Assembly: GCA_001701225.1 (NCBI GenBank)
Contig: DAAQ01000012.1
Coordinates: 848-37,630, forward strand
Source of the DNA: Bacteroidales bacterium H5
GTDB lineage: Bacteria > Bacteroidota > Bacteroidia > Bacteroidales > Muribaculaceae
DNA: 36,783 nucleotides
Direction: 5' to 3'
Shown here: piece by piece, positions 31,123-36,783 of the stretch
How positions within the stretch are numbered: position 1 is the stretch's first letter
Layout: every line of letters begins with the position of its first letter
Translations under genes and position numbers: made by a program
The notes under the pieces: generated by a model
The model's input: the letters and a program-made list of their open reading frames with translations, nothing else
Told to the model about the DNA's origin: nothing
Database searches by the model: none

Positions 31123-31527
31123 TTAACGTCCTTTCCACCAAGAAAGCAACTTGGCCGCCACGCGTATCGCCTCGGCCATGTCGGCCTTGTGTTCAGAGCT
31201 CTCGAAGATACTTTTCACCTCTATCAGGCATAGACCAGCGCTTCCGGCTACGGTGAGATAGGGGAAAGGCGGGAAGCCATCGCCTCCACATGCCCGGAGG
31301 CCGAGAGATGCCGCCACCAGCATGGCGTCGACAGCAGTGAGCGCAAACAGTGCGGCATAATAGCTTGTGAGCTTCGAGACAGTGCGCCGCAGGCCCCCCG
31401 AGGTGCATGGACGCCCCTCGCGGCGCGAACGGCGCAGTCCGGCCCACAGATCGGCCATGAGGGCTACAAGGACGCCGGTATAGCACACGGCAAGGACGAT
31501 GAAGACGGTTGTGATGATGCGTGTCAT
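31123..31527 (-). CDS. holin-like small membrane protein
   Basis: The 134-aa protein has an N-terminal helix (MTRIITTVFIVLAVCYTGVLVALMADLW), a basic loop, then two more hydrophobic stretches (YYAALFALTAVDAMLVAASLGL and PYLTVAGSAGLCLIEVKSIFE) and a charged amphipathic tail (EHKADMAEAIRVAAKLLSWWKGR). This layout and the IEVKSIFE motif are like phage holin family proteins of Bacteroidetes, which usually sit next to an amidase gene. No amidase or other phage gene is present here. The assignment rests on pattern memory and should be taken as tentative; a host membrane protein of unknown role is the alternative. Confidence 0.55.
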   Translation of the reverse strand: MTRIITTVFIVLAVCYTGVLVALMADLWAGLRRSRREGRPCTSGGLRRTVSKLTSYYAALFALTAVDAMLVAASLGLRACGGDGFPPFPYLTVAGSAGLCLIEVKSIFESSEHKADMAEAIRVAAKLLSWWKGR

Positions 31528-31590
31528 GTTTTTTAGGCAAATTTACGCCATGAGATGCCCGCAGATGGTGCGGTAATGCCGAATTTTCAT

Positions 31591-31598
31591 TAACTTTG
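31591..31598 (+). promoter_or_regulatory. -7 box for the aminotransferase
   Basis: TAacTTTG is a perfect -7 element 29 nt before the ATG at 31628; the -33 region reads GGTG and is not recognisable. Confidence 0.5.
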
Positions 31599-31627
31599 CG
31601 GTCACATAGACATTTATACCACCCTGT

Positions 31628-32806
31628 ATGACATACGATTTTGACCTTGAGATAAACCGACGCGGCACAGGTGCCATGAAGACCGACGCGCTTGCCACAT
31701 TCTTCGGACGCGAAGACATCGAGGGCCTATGGATAGCCGACATGGACTTTGCCGTAGCCCCCGAGATAACCTCGGCCCTTGCCCGCAGGTTCTCGCACGC
31801 CATCTACGGCTATTCGGCGGTGCCCGAGAGCTACTGGCAGTCCATCATAGACTGGCTGCGCACCCGCCACGGCTGGCATGTGGGACGCGAGGACCTCATC
31901 TATGTCAACGGTGTGGTCAAGGGGATAGGATTCCTCATCAACTACTTCACGCGCCCCGGCGACAAGATGCTTATCCAGCCCCCCGTCTACCACCCCTTCA
32001 GGCGTCTCATCGAGGAGAACGGCCGCGTCTGCGTCACATCGCCGTTGCGGCGCACCGCCACAGGCTACGAGATGGACCTCGACGACCTCGAAGAGAAATT
32101 CCGCATCCACCGTCCGGCCATAATGATACTCTGCAACCCCCATAACCCAGTGGGGCTGCAGTGGAGCCGCGATACCCTGGCGCGTGTGGCAGACCTGGCC
32201 AAGAAATATGGCGTCAAGGTCATCTCAGACGAGATTCACGGCGACCTGGTGCTGTGGGGACAGCCCCATATCCCGTTCCTTGAGGCCTCGGAGGCAGCCG
32301 CCGAGGTGGGCATCGCGCTCGGCGCCCCATCAAAGACATTCAATATCCCCGGCCTGTCAAGCTCATGGATTGTCATAAAGTCCGAGCCCCTAAAGCGCGG
32401 ATTCTTCCACTGGATGGAAGCCAACGAGTTCTCGGAGCCTACCTTCGTGGCCACCATCGCCACAGAGACGGCCTACCGTCACGGCGAGCCCTGGCTTGAG
32501 GCCGCCATGGACTATATCGAGGAGAACATACGCGTGGTCGAGGAGTTCTTTGCCGAATATCTCCCCGTCATCAAGCCTGTCAGGCCCGAGGCATCCTTCC
32601 TCGTATGGCTCGACTGCCGCGCCCTTGGACTGCCGCACGACGAGCTGGTGAGCCTCTTCGTAGACAATGCCCACCTCGCCCTCAACGACGGCGCGATGTT
32701 CGGCGACGAGGGGTCGGGCTACATGCGCTTCAACGTCGCCTCCCCCCGCCACATAGTACTCCGCTGCCTCCGCCAGCTCGAAAAAGCCATAAAGGAGAGG
32801 GAATAG
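31628..32806 (+). CDS. MalY/PatB-type PLP aminotransferase (cystathionine beta-lyase-like)
   Basis: This 392-aa fold-type I PLP enzyme belongs to the MalY/PatB group, whose members cleave C-S bonds of cystathionine or cysteine conjugates. It has the group's opening block (MTYDFDLEINRRGTGAMKTD, then LWIADMDFAVAPEI), YGYSAVPESYW, QPPVYHPF, LCNPHNPVG, SDEIHGDL and SKTFNIPGLSSSW with the PLP-binding Lys. The C-terminus has MRFNVASPRHIV with the substrate carboxylate-binding Arg. All essential residues are present. The stop codon lies 7 nt before a family A repeat. Role in methionine metabolism is plausible but inferred. Confidence 0.9.
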   Translation: MTYDFDLEINRRGTGAMKTDALATFFGREDIEGLWIADMDFAVAPEITSALARRFSHAIYGYSAVPESYWQSIIDWLRTRHGWHVGREDLIYVNGVVKGIGFLINYFTRPGDKMLIQPPVYHPFRRLIEENGRVCVTSPLRRTATGYEMDLDDLEEKFRIHRPAIMILCNPHNPVGLQWSRDTLARVADLAKKYGVKVISDEIHGDLVLWGQPHIPFLEASEAAAEVGIALGAPSKTFNIPGLSSSWIVIKSEPLKRGFFHWMEANEFSEPTFVATIATETAYRHGEPWLEAAMDYIEENIRVVEEFFAEYLPVIKPVRPEASFLVWLDCRALGLPHDELVSLFVDNAHLALNDGAMFGDEGSGYMRFNVASPRHIVLRCLRQLEKAIKERE

Positions 32807-32812
32807 GAGTCC

Positions 32813-32906
32813 GGCCCTGCGCAGGATCCGGAAACGTAGTCCCAAGGCAAGCCTTAGGGGAAATACGCATATTTTTTTCTCCAGCCCCGCAGGCGTCGGG
32901 GAATAC
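32813..32906 (-). repeat. family A repeat, copy 3 (left flank of transposase, diverged)
   Basis: In the minus orientation it keeps GTATTCCCCGACGCC, GCGGGGC, AAGGCTTGCCTTGGGA-like hairpin 2 and CTACGTTTCC, while hairpin 3 is changed (CCTGCGCAGG). Its GAATAC end faces the transposase ATG at a distance of 13 nt. Confidence 0.75.
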
Positions 32907-32919
32907 ATCTATACCTACC

Positions 32920-33384
32920 ATGAAAACATTCTCTCAAATCTACGTCATGCTTGTCTTCGGGGTCAAATATCGCCTGGGGCTACTGCCGCAGGCCCACCGG
33001 CTCCACATCCACTCTATGGTCGGCAAACTGGTCAATGACCATGGCAAAGGTTCGGTACCAGTGGCCGTCGGTGGTACAAAAGACCATATTCATGTATTGG
33101 TATCACTGTCCCCAAGCATTGCAATCGCCGACCTGGTGCGTGAGATAAAGTCACGTTCGAGCCGATGGATAAACGAGAATCGCCTTACGGTCGGGCGGTT
33201 TGAGTGGCAGGCGGGATACGGAGCTTTCAGCTATTCACAGTCATCCAGAGAGGACGTGATGAGATATGTTTTTAATCAAGAAGAACATCATCGCAGGATG
33301 ACATTCCGCGAAGAGCTCGAATGGTTTCTAAAACGATTCGAGGTTGCATGTGATCCGCAGACATTGCCCGACGACCCAATCTGA
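32920..33384 (+). CDS. single-domain HUH Y1 transposase (IS200-like / RAYT-like)
   Basis: This 154-aa enzyme cuts and joins single-stranded DNA via a tyrosine-DNA link. It has the HUH metal site in KDHIHVLV (His56, His58) and the catalytic helix VMRYVFNQEEHH with Tyr116 and Gln120 in the YxxxQ pattern. GYGAFSYSQSS and EEHHRRMTF also match a subgroup of Y1 proteins that often occur singly next to palindromes. There is no tnpB-like partner. The start was taken at MKTFSQIYVMLVFGVKYR, 13 nt after the left repeat. It appears intact. Which RAYT group it belongs to cannot be decided without a tree; an ordinary IS200 relative is the alternative. Confidence 0.85.
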   Translation: MKTFSQIYVMLVFGVKYRLGLLPQAHRLHIHSMVGKLVNDHGKGSVPVAVGGTKDHIHVLVSLSPSIAIADLVREIKSRSSRWINENRLTVGRFEWQAGYGAFSYSQSSREDVMRYVFNQEEHHRRMTFREELEWFLKRFEVACDPQTLPDDPI

Positions 33385-33483
33385 GTATTCCCCGACCCCT
33401 ACGGGGCCGGATTCAGAGGGGAATCGTGTTGACCCCAAGGCAAGCCTTGGGGCTACATTCCCACGCCCCGCGCAAGGCGGGGC
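33385..33483 (+). repeat. family A repeat, copy 4 (right flank of transposase)
   Basis: GTATTCCCCGACCCC-TAC-GGGGCCGG, a spacer, CCCCAAGGCAAGCCTTGGGG, CTACATTCCCACG, CCCCGCGCAAGGCGGGGC. It is the most regular full copy and defines the unit. From here to folK (33484-33902) there are only repeat units and short spacers. Confidence 0.85.
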
Positions 33484-33547
33484 AATCCGTCACGCGTCCA
33501 ATATAGCCATCGGGAAAGAGATTCGGATACATTCACATGAGAGAATC

Positions 33548-33598
33548 CACACCCAATTTGACCAACACAGGGTGTTTGTCGCCCCGCCTTGTGCGGGG
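33548..33598 (-). repeat. partial family A repeat with 34-bp leader
   Basis: The leader CACACCCAATTTGACC is followed by hairpin 3 only (GCCCCGCCTTGTGCGGGG, 33581-33598), after which the unit breaks off. Confidence 0.7.
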
Positions 33599-33608
33599 AA
33601 ATCCACGC

Positions 33609-33740
33609 CACACCCAATTTGACCCTCGCAGGGGAATTTGCCGCCCCGCCTTGTGCGGGGCACAGAAACGTAGCCCCAAGGCTTGCCTTGGGGTCAGAAC
33701 GGCACCACCTATTTCCGGCCCCGCAGGGGTCGGGGAATAT
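33609..33740 (-). repeat. family A repeat, copy 5, in a 132-bp duplicated unit
   Basis: The leader (CACACCCAATTTGACC, 33609) and all three hairpins (33643-33740) are present. It is nearly identical to copy 6 at an offset of 194 bp, and the 11 bases after it (CGGCTAATGCC) match the end of folK that follows copy 6. Confidence 0.8.
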
Positions 33741-33802
33741 CGGCTAATGCCGCCCCAGCTCCTCCATCAAAATGAGATTTTGACAGTGGGGATAATCCAC
33801 GT

Positions 33803-33934
33803 CACACCCAATATGGCCATCGCAGGGTGATTTGCCGCCCCGCCTTGTGCGGGGCACGGAAACGTAGCCCCAAGGCTTGCCTTGGGGTCAGAACGGCACC
33901 ACCTATTTCCGGCCCCGTAGGGGTCGGGGAATAT
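33803..33934 (-). repeat. family A repeat, copy 6, fused to the 3' end of folK
   Basis: Leader at 33803 and hairpins at 33837-33934. The last 32 bases (33903-33934) are at the same time the final ten codons and stop of folK. Confidence 0.85.
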
Positions 33935-34403
33935 CGGCTAATGCCTGCAGCATCTCCTCGGGGGTCTGGTGGAGGGTGGGGTGGTGCCAGGCGGGGGCGA
34001 GCTGGGCGAGTGGGATGAGGACGAAATCGCGAAGGTGCATGCGCGGATGGGGGAGGGTGAGCCGGGGACTATCGACCACAAGGTCGTCGATGGCTATGAT
34101 GTCTATATCTATGAGGCGGTCACAATAGCCTCCTGTCGCGTCGCGGTGGGAGAGGGGAGATATTGACCGCTGGACGGCCATCACGGCCTCCATCACCTCC
34201 ACAGGGGCCATTTCGGAGGGCATATCAATGCGCACACCGACATTTATGAAAGAATTTGGCGACTCGAATCCCCATGGCGGCGTCTCGACAGGGTGCGACA
34301 CGGCCATCCGCCCCGGGAGGGCCGAAGACAGAGCGGCCACCGCACGCTCTATGGCAGAGTGGCGGTGGCCGATATTGGATCCTATGTTGAGGTGTATGGT
34401 CAA
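33903..34403 (-). CDS. folK: 2-amino-4-hydroxy-6-hydroxymethyldihydropteridine pyrophosphokinase
   Basis: This cytosolic enzyme transfers pyrophosphate from ATP to 6-hydroxymethyl-dihydropterin in folate synthesis. The 166-aa sequence has LNIGSNIGHRHSAIERA, VETPPWGFESPNSFINVGV, CDRLIDIDIIAIDD (metal-binding Asp pair) and LPHPRMHLRDFVLIPLAQLAPAW. The start appears to be TTG at 34403: GAGGAG lies 3-8 nt before it, the infB stop is 8 nt upstream and no in-frame ATG precedes the GSN motif. The final residues IPRPLRGRK and stop are encoded by the family A repeat; the natural end of the protein would be near ALAD. It is cotranscribed with infB. Confidence 0.88.
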   Translation of the reverse strand: MTIHLNIGSNIGHRHSAIERAVAALSSALPGRMAVSHPVETPPWGFESPNSFINVGVRIDMPSEMAPVEVMEAVMAVQRSISPLSHRDATGGYCDRLIDIDIIAIDDLVVDSPRLTLPHPRMHLRDFVLIPLAQLAPAWHHPTLHQTPEEMLQALADIPRPLRGRK

Positions 34404-34411
34404 GGCTCCTC

Positions 34412-36783
34412 TCAGAGGCTCTTCTTAACCTCTACCTCCTCGTATGCCTCGATGATGTCGCCCTCCTCGATGTCGTTGTATCCGGCAATCGAGAGACCGC
34501 AGTCATAGCCCGAGGTGACCTCCTTGACGTCGTCCTTCATACGCTTGAGCGAGCCCAGCTCGCCGGTATAGCGCACGATGCCGTCGCGAATCAGGCGCAC
34601 CTTGCAGCCGCGCTTGATGCGGCCTTCGCGCACGATGGCTCCGGCGATGGTGCCGACCTTGGATATCTTGAATGTCTGGAGCACCTCGGCGGTACCGATG
34701 ACCTCCTCCTTGATTTCGGGAGCGAGCATGCCCTCCATGGCGTCCTTGACCTCCTCGATGGCCTGGTAGATGACCGAATAGAGGCGAATCTCCACACCGT
34801 CGCGCTCGGCGGCACGGCGTGCGGCCAGCGATGGACGCACCTGGAAGCCGATGATGATGGCGTCTGATGCGGCGGCCAGCGTGACATCGCTCTCCGAGAT
34901 GGCGCCCACGGCCTTGTGGAGCACGTTGACCTTGACCTCCTCGGTCGAGAGCTTGATGAGCGAGTCGGAGAGGGCCTCGATAGAGCCGTCGACGTCACCC
35001 TTGACGATGATGTTGAGCTCGTGGAAATTGCCGATGGCACGGCGGCGTCCGATCTCCTCGAGGGTGGTACGCTTGGCAGTGCGCAGGCCCAGCTCGCGCT
35101 GCAGCTGTTCGCGCTTCGAGGCTATCTCGCGGGCCTCCTGCTCGGTGTCCATCACATTGAATGTATCACCTGCTGTCGGGGCGCCGTTGAGGCCGAGTAT
35201 GAGGGCGGGCTCGGCGGGACCGGCCTCCTTGATGCGCTGGTTGCGCTCGTTGAACATGGCCTTGACCCTGCCGAAATGTGTTCCGGCGAGGATGACGTCG
35301 CCCACACGGAGCGTGCCGTTCTGCACGAGAATGGTGGCCACATAGCCGCGACCCTTGTCAAGCGACGACTCGATGATAGAGCCTGTTGCCTTGCGGTCGG
35401 GGTTGGCCTTGAGGTCGAGCATCTCGGCCTCGAGAAGCACCTTCTCCATCAGCTCGTCGACACCTATGCCCTTCTTGGCCGAGATGTCCTGGCTCTGATA
35501 CTTGCCGCCCCATTCCTCGACGAGATAGTTCATCTGGGCCAGCTCCTCCTTGATTTTGTCAGGATTAGCCGCAGGCTTATCTATCTTGTTGATGGCGAAT
35601 ACGATGGGCACACCGGCTGCCGATGCGTGATTGATAGCCTCGACTGTCTGGGGCATCACGTTGTCGTCGGCGGCGACGATGATGATACAGAGGTCTGTGA
35701 CCTTGGCGCCGCGGGCACGCATGGCGGTAAACGCCTCGTGACCCGGGGTATCGAGGAAGGTGATATGTCGTCCGTCGGGCAGTGCGACGTTATATGCGCC
35801 GATATGCTGCGTGATGCCACCGGCCTCGCCGGCGATCACGTTGGCGTTGCGGATATAGTCGAGGAGCGATGTCTTGCCGTGGTCGACGTGGCCCATGACG
35901 GTCACAATCGGCGGACGGGTCACCAGATCCTCCTCGGTATCAGCCTCTTCCTGACCGATTGCCTCGACTACCTCGGCCGACACATATTCGGTCTGGAAGC
36001 CAAACTCCTCGGCCACGATGTTTATGGTCTCGGCATCAAGGCGCTGGTTGATAGACACCATCACACCCATGCTCATACATGTGGCGATGACGTTGTTGAC
36101 GGGGACATCCATCATCACGGCAAGGTCGTTGGCGGTCACGAACTCGGTGATCTGCAGCACCTTGCTCTCGGCAGCGGCCTCGGCGGCAGCCTCGCGGGCA
36201 TGCGATGCGAATGCCTCGCGCTTCTCCTTGCGCCACTTGGCACCCTTCTTCTGGCCCTTGTCCTTCTGGGTCAGGCGGGCAAGTGTCTCCTTGACCTGCT
36301 TCTGCACATCCTCCTCACTCACCTCTGTGTGCACGGGACGCGGATTGCGCTCTTTCTTGGGCTTGTCGCCGCCACGACGGTTCTCGCCGCCACGGCGGTT
36401 GCCTTCGCCCGAGCGGCCGTGGCCGTTGTTGCCGCCCTGACCTGCCTCGGGACCCGAAGCCTGGTTTCCGGCCTTCTCGATGTCAATCTTCTCCTTGCCA
36501 CCGATGCGCTGACGCTTCTTGCGCTGTCCCGGCTGAGCCGACGCACCACCTTGTGCGGCATTCTGACCGCCCCGGCGATGGTCATCCTTACCCTTCTTCT
36601 TGGGACGGGTTGACTGGTTCAGGGCCGAGAGGTCTATGTGGCCGATTACCTTGGGACCTGCCACCTGGGTATCTGTATTATAGCGGAATACCTCAGGCTC
36701 TGCGGGAGCGGCGGGAGCCTCTTTAGGCTCGGGTTTGGGCTCCGGCTTGGACTCAGGTTTGGGCTCCGGCTTGGGCTCGGGTT
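34412..36783 (-). CDS. infB: translation initiation factor IF-2, 5' end cut by window edge
   Basis: This GTPase brings initiator tRNA to the 30S subunit. About 790 residues are visible; the N-terminus lies outside the right edge. The visible part begins with a Pro-Glu-Lys repeat linker (PEPKPEPKPE...), then a Gly/Arg/Asn-rich stretch, the IF2_N-type segment (ITEFVTANDLAVMMDVPVNN), the G domain with GHVDHGKTSLLD, GGITQHIGAY, DTPGHEAF and NKID, then domains II to IV ending KRMKDDVKEVTSGYDCGLSI and a short acidic tail. A GTG in the linker (36664) can look like a start but is internal. All G motifs are intact. Confidence 0.95.
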   Translation of the reverse strand, partial: PEPKPEPKPESKPEPKPEPKEAPAAPAEPEVFRYNTDTQVAGPKVIGHIDLSALNQSTRPKKKGKDDHRRGGQNAAQGGASAQPGQRKKRQRIGGKEKIDIEKAGNQASGPEAGQGGNNGHGRSGEGNRRGGENRRGGDKPKKERNPRPVHTEVSEEDVQKQVKETLARLTQKDKGQKKGAKWRKEKREAFASHAREAAAEAAAESKVLQITEFVTANDLAVMMDVPVNNVIATCMSMGVMVSINQRLDAETINIVAEEFGFQTEYVSAEVVEAIGQEEADTEEDLVTRPPIVTVMGHVDHGKTSLLDYIRNANVIAGEAGGITQHIGAYNVALPDGRHITFLDTPGHEAFTAMRARGAKVTDLCIIIVAADDNVMPQTVEAINHASAAGVPIVFAINKIDKPAANPDKIKEELAQMNYLVEEWGGKYQSQDISAKKGIGVDELMEKVLLEAEMLDLKANPDRKATGSIIESSLDKGRGYVATILVQNGTLRVGDVILAGTHFGRVKAMFNERNQRIKEAGPAEPALILGLNGAPTAGDTFNVMDTEQEAREIASKREQLQRELGLRTAKRTTLEEIGRRRAIGNFHELNIIVKGDVDGSIEALSDSLIKLSTEEVKVNVLHKAVGAISESDVTLAAASDAIIIGFQVRPSLAARRAAERDGVEIRLYSVIYQAIEEVKDAMEGMLAPEIKEEVIGTAEVLQTFKISKVGTIAGAIVREGRIKRGCKVRLIRDGIVRYTGELGSLKRMKDDVKEVTSGYDCGLSIAGYNDIEEGDIIEAYEEVEVKKSL

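Larger units (their letters stand above)
32813..33483 (+). mobile_element. RAYT-like element: transposase between inverted family A repeats
   Basis: The gene at 32920-33384 is bounded by CGGGGAATAC on the left and GTATTCCCCG on the right, so the two repeat copies face each other and the right one begins at the base after the TGA. This is the layout of a REP-associated transposase locus. Non-autonomous copies in the same window fit the model that the enzyme moves or moved the repeats. No flanking target duplication is visible. Confidence 0.7.

Noticed and set aside
31123..31527. Prophage remnant around the holin-like gene
   Set aside because: No integrase, structural, amidase or attachment-site signal nearby; neighbours are housekeeping genes.
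33548..33934. Possible CRISPR-like array of palindromic repeats
   Set aside because: Period is 61-194 bp, only two full units occur, the spacer is itself partly folK-derived, and there are no cas genes.
34916..36613. 565-codon open frame on the plus strand opposite infB
   Set aside because: It is the antisense shadow of infB. High GC and codon bias suppress stops on the opposite strand; the product shows no family motif, whereas the minus frame is an unmistakable IF-2.
36662..36664. GTG 36664 as the infB start
   Set aside because: The frame stays open to the window edge with the Pro-Glu-Lys linker typical of IF-2, and the start belongs further upstream, outside the window.

Overview
The window is chromosomal DNA from a GC-rich member of the Bacteroidales, most likely Muribaculaceae-like. 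The evidence is the promoters (TTTG, about 20 bp, then TAnnTTTG, recognisable many times), a T9SS-type sorting domain, a SusC-like plug protein, DUF3244, a small histone H1-like protein and a MalY-type aminotransferase, all in a Bacteroidetes gene style. Family placement below the order is inference. I saw no rRNA, tRNA or CRISPR array.

Layout. 1-2039 is topoisomerase IV/gyrase subunit A (minus, cut by the window edge). 2.2-5.7 kb holds a bile-salt-hydrolase-like enzyme with a terminator in its leader, a small secreted protein, a lipid kinase and a convergent glycosyltransferase that also has a promoter-plus-terminator unit ahead of it. 6.0-10.6 kb is a minus-strand operon: polA, a plug-only TonB-receptor-like protein, a MIP18/DUF59 protein and lpxH. 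10.8-14.0 kb is polyprenyl synthase, rsmA and mgtE, followed by a GH105 enzyme and a convergent SemiSWEET. 15.7-20.4 kb looks accessory: a frameshifted TPR/HTH membrane regulator with a sharp base-composition change, two small secreted proteins (one probably a remnant), a 1-kb field of palindromic repeats and a T9SS cargo protein. 21.1-27.3 kb is a tight operon: lipoprotein, flippase-like membrane protein, single-pass membrane protein, aroA, a small conserved protein and a zinc/manganese-type ABC permease. Then come a hipBA module, an H1-like gene, an M16 peptidase, a gene-free stretch with its own promoter and terminator, a holin-like protein, a MalY-type aminotransferase, a single-domain HUH tyrosine transposase, folK and infB (cut by the right edge).

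Most interesting. A RAYT-like transposase gene (32920-33384) sits exactly between two inverted copies of a three-hairpin repeat of about 100 bp. More copies of the same repeat lie 14 kb away (18.4 and 19.0 kb) and just downstream (33.6-33.9 kb), and one copy supplies the last codons and stop of folK. A second, unrelated three-hairpin family (20.45-20.84 kb) is bordered by heptamer arrays. Two genes (bile-salt-hydrolase-like and glycosyltransferase) have a promoter followed within 70-100 nt by an intrinsic terminator before the start codon, so they are preceded by an attenuated leader or a stand-alone small RNA. A 477-nt gene-free segment (30.5-31.0 kb) also has a matching promoter and terminator. 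DNA polymerase I has lost all four proofreading carboxylates.
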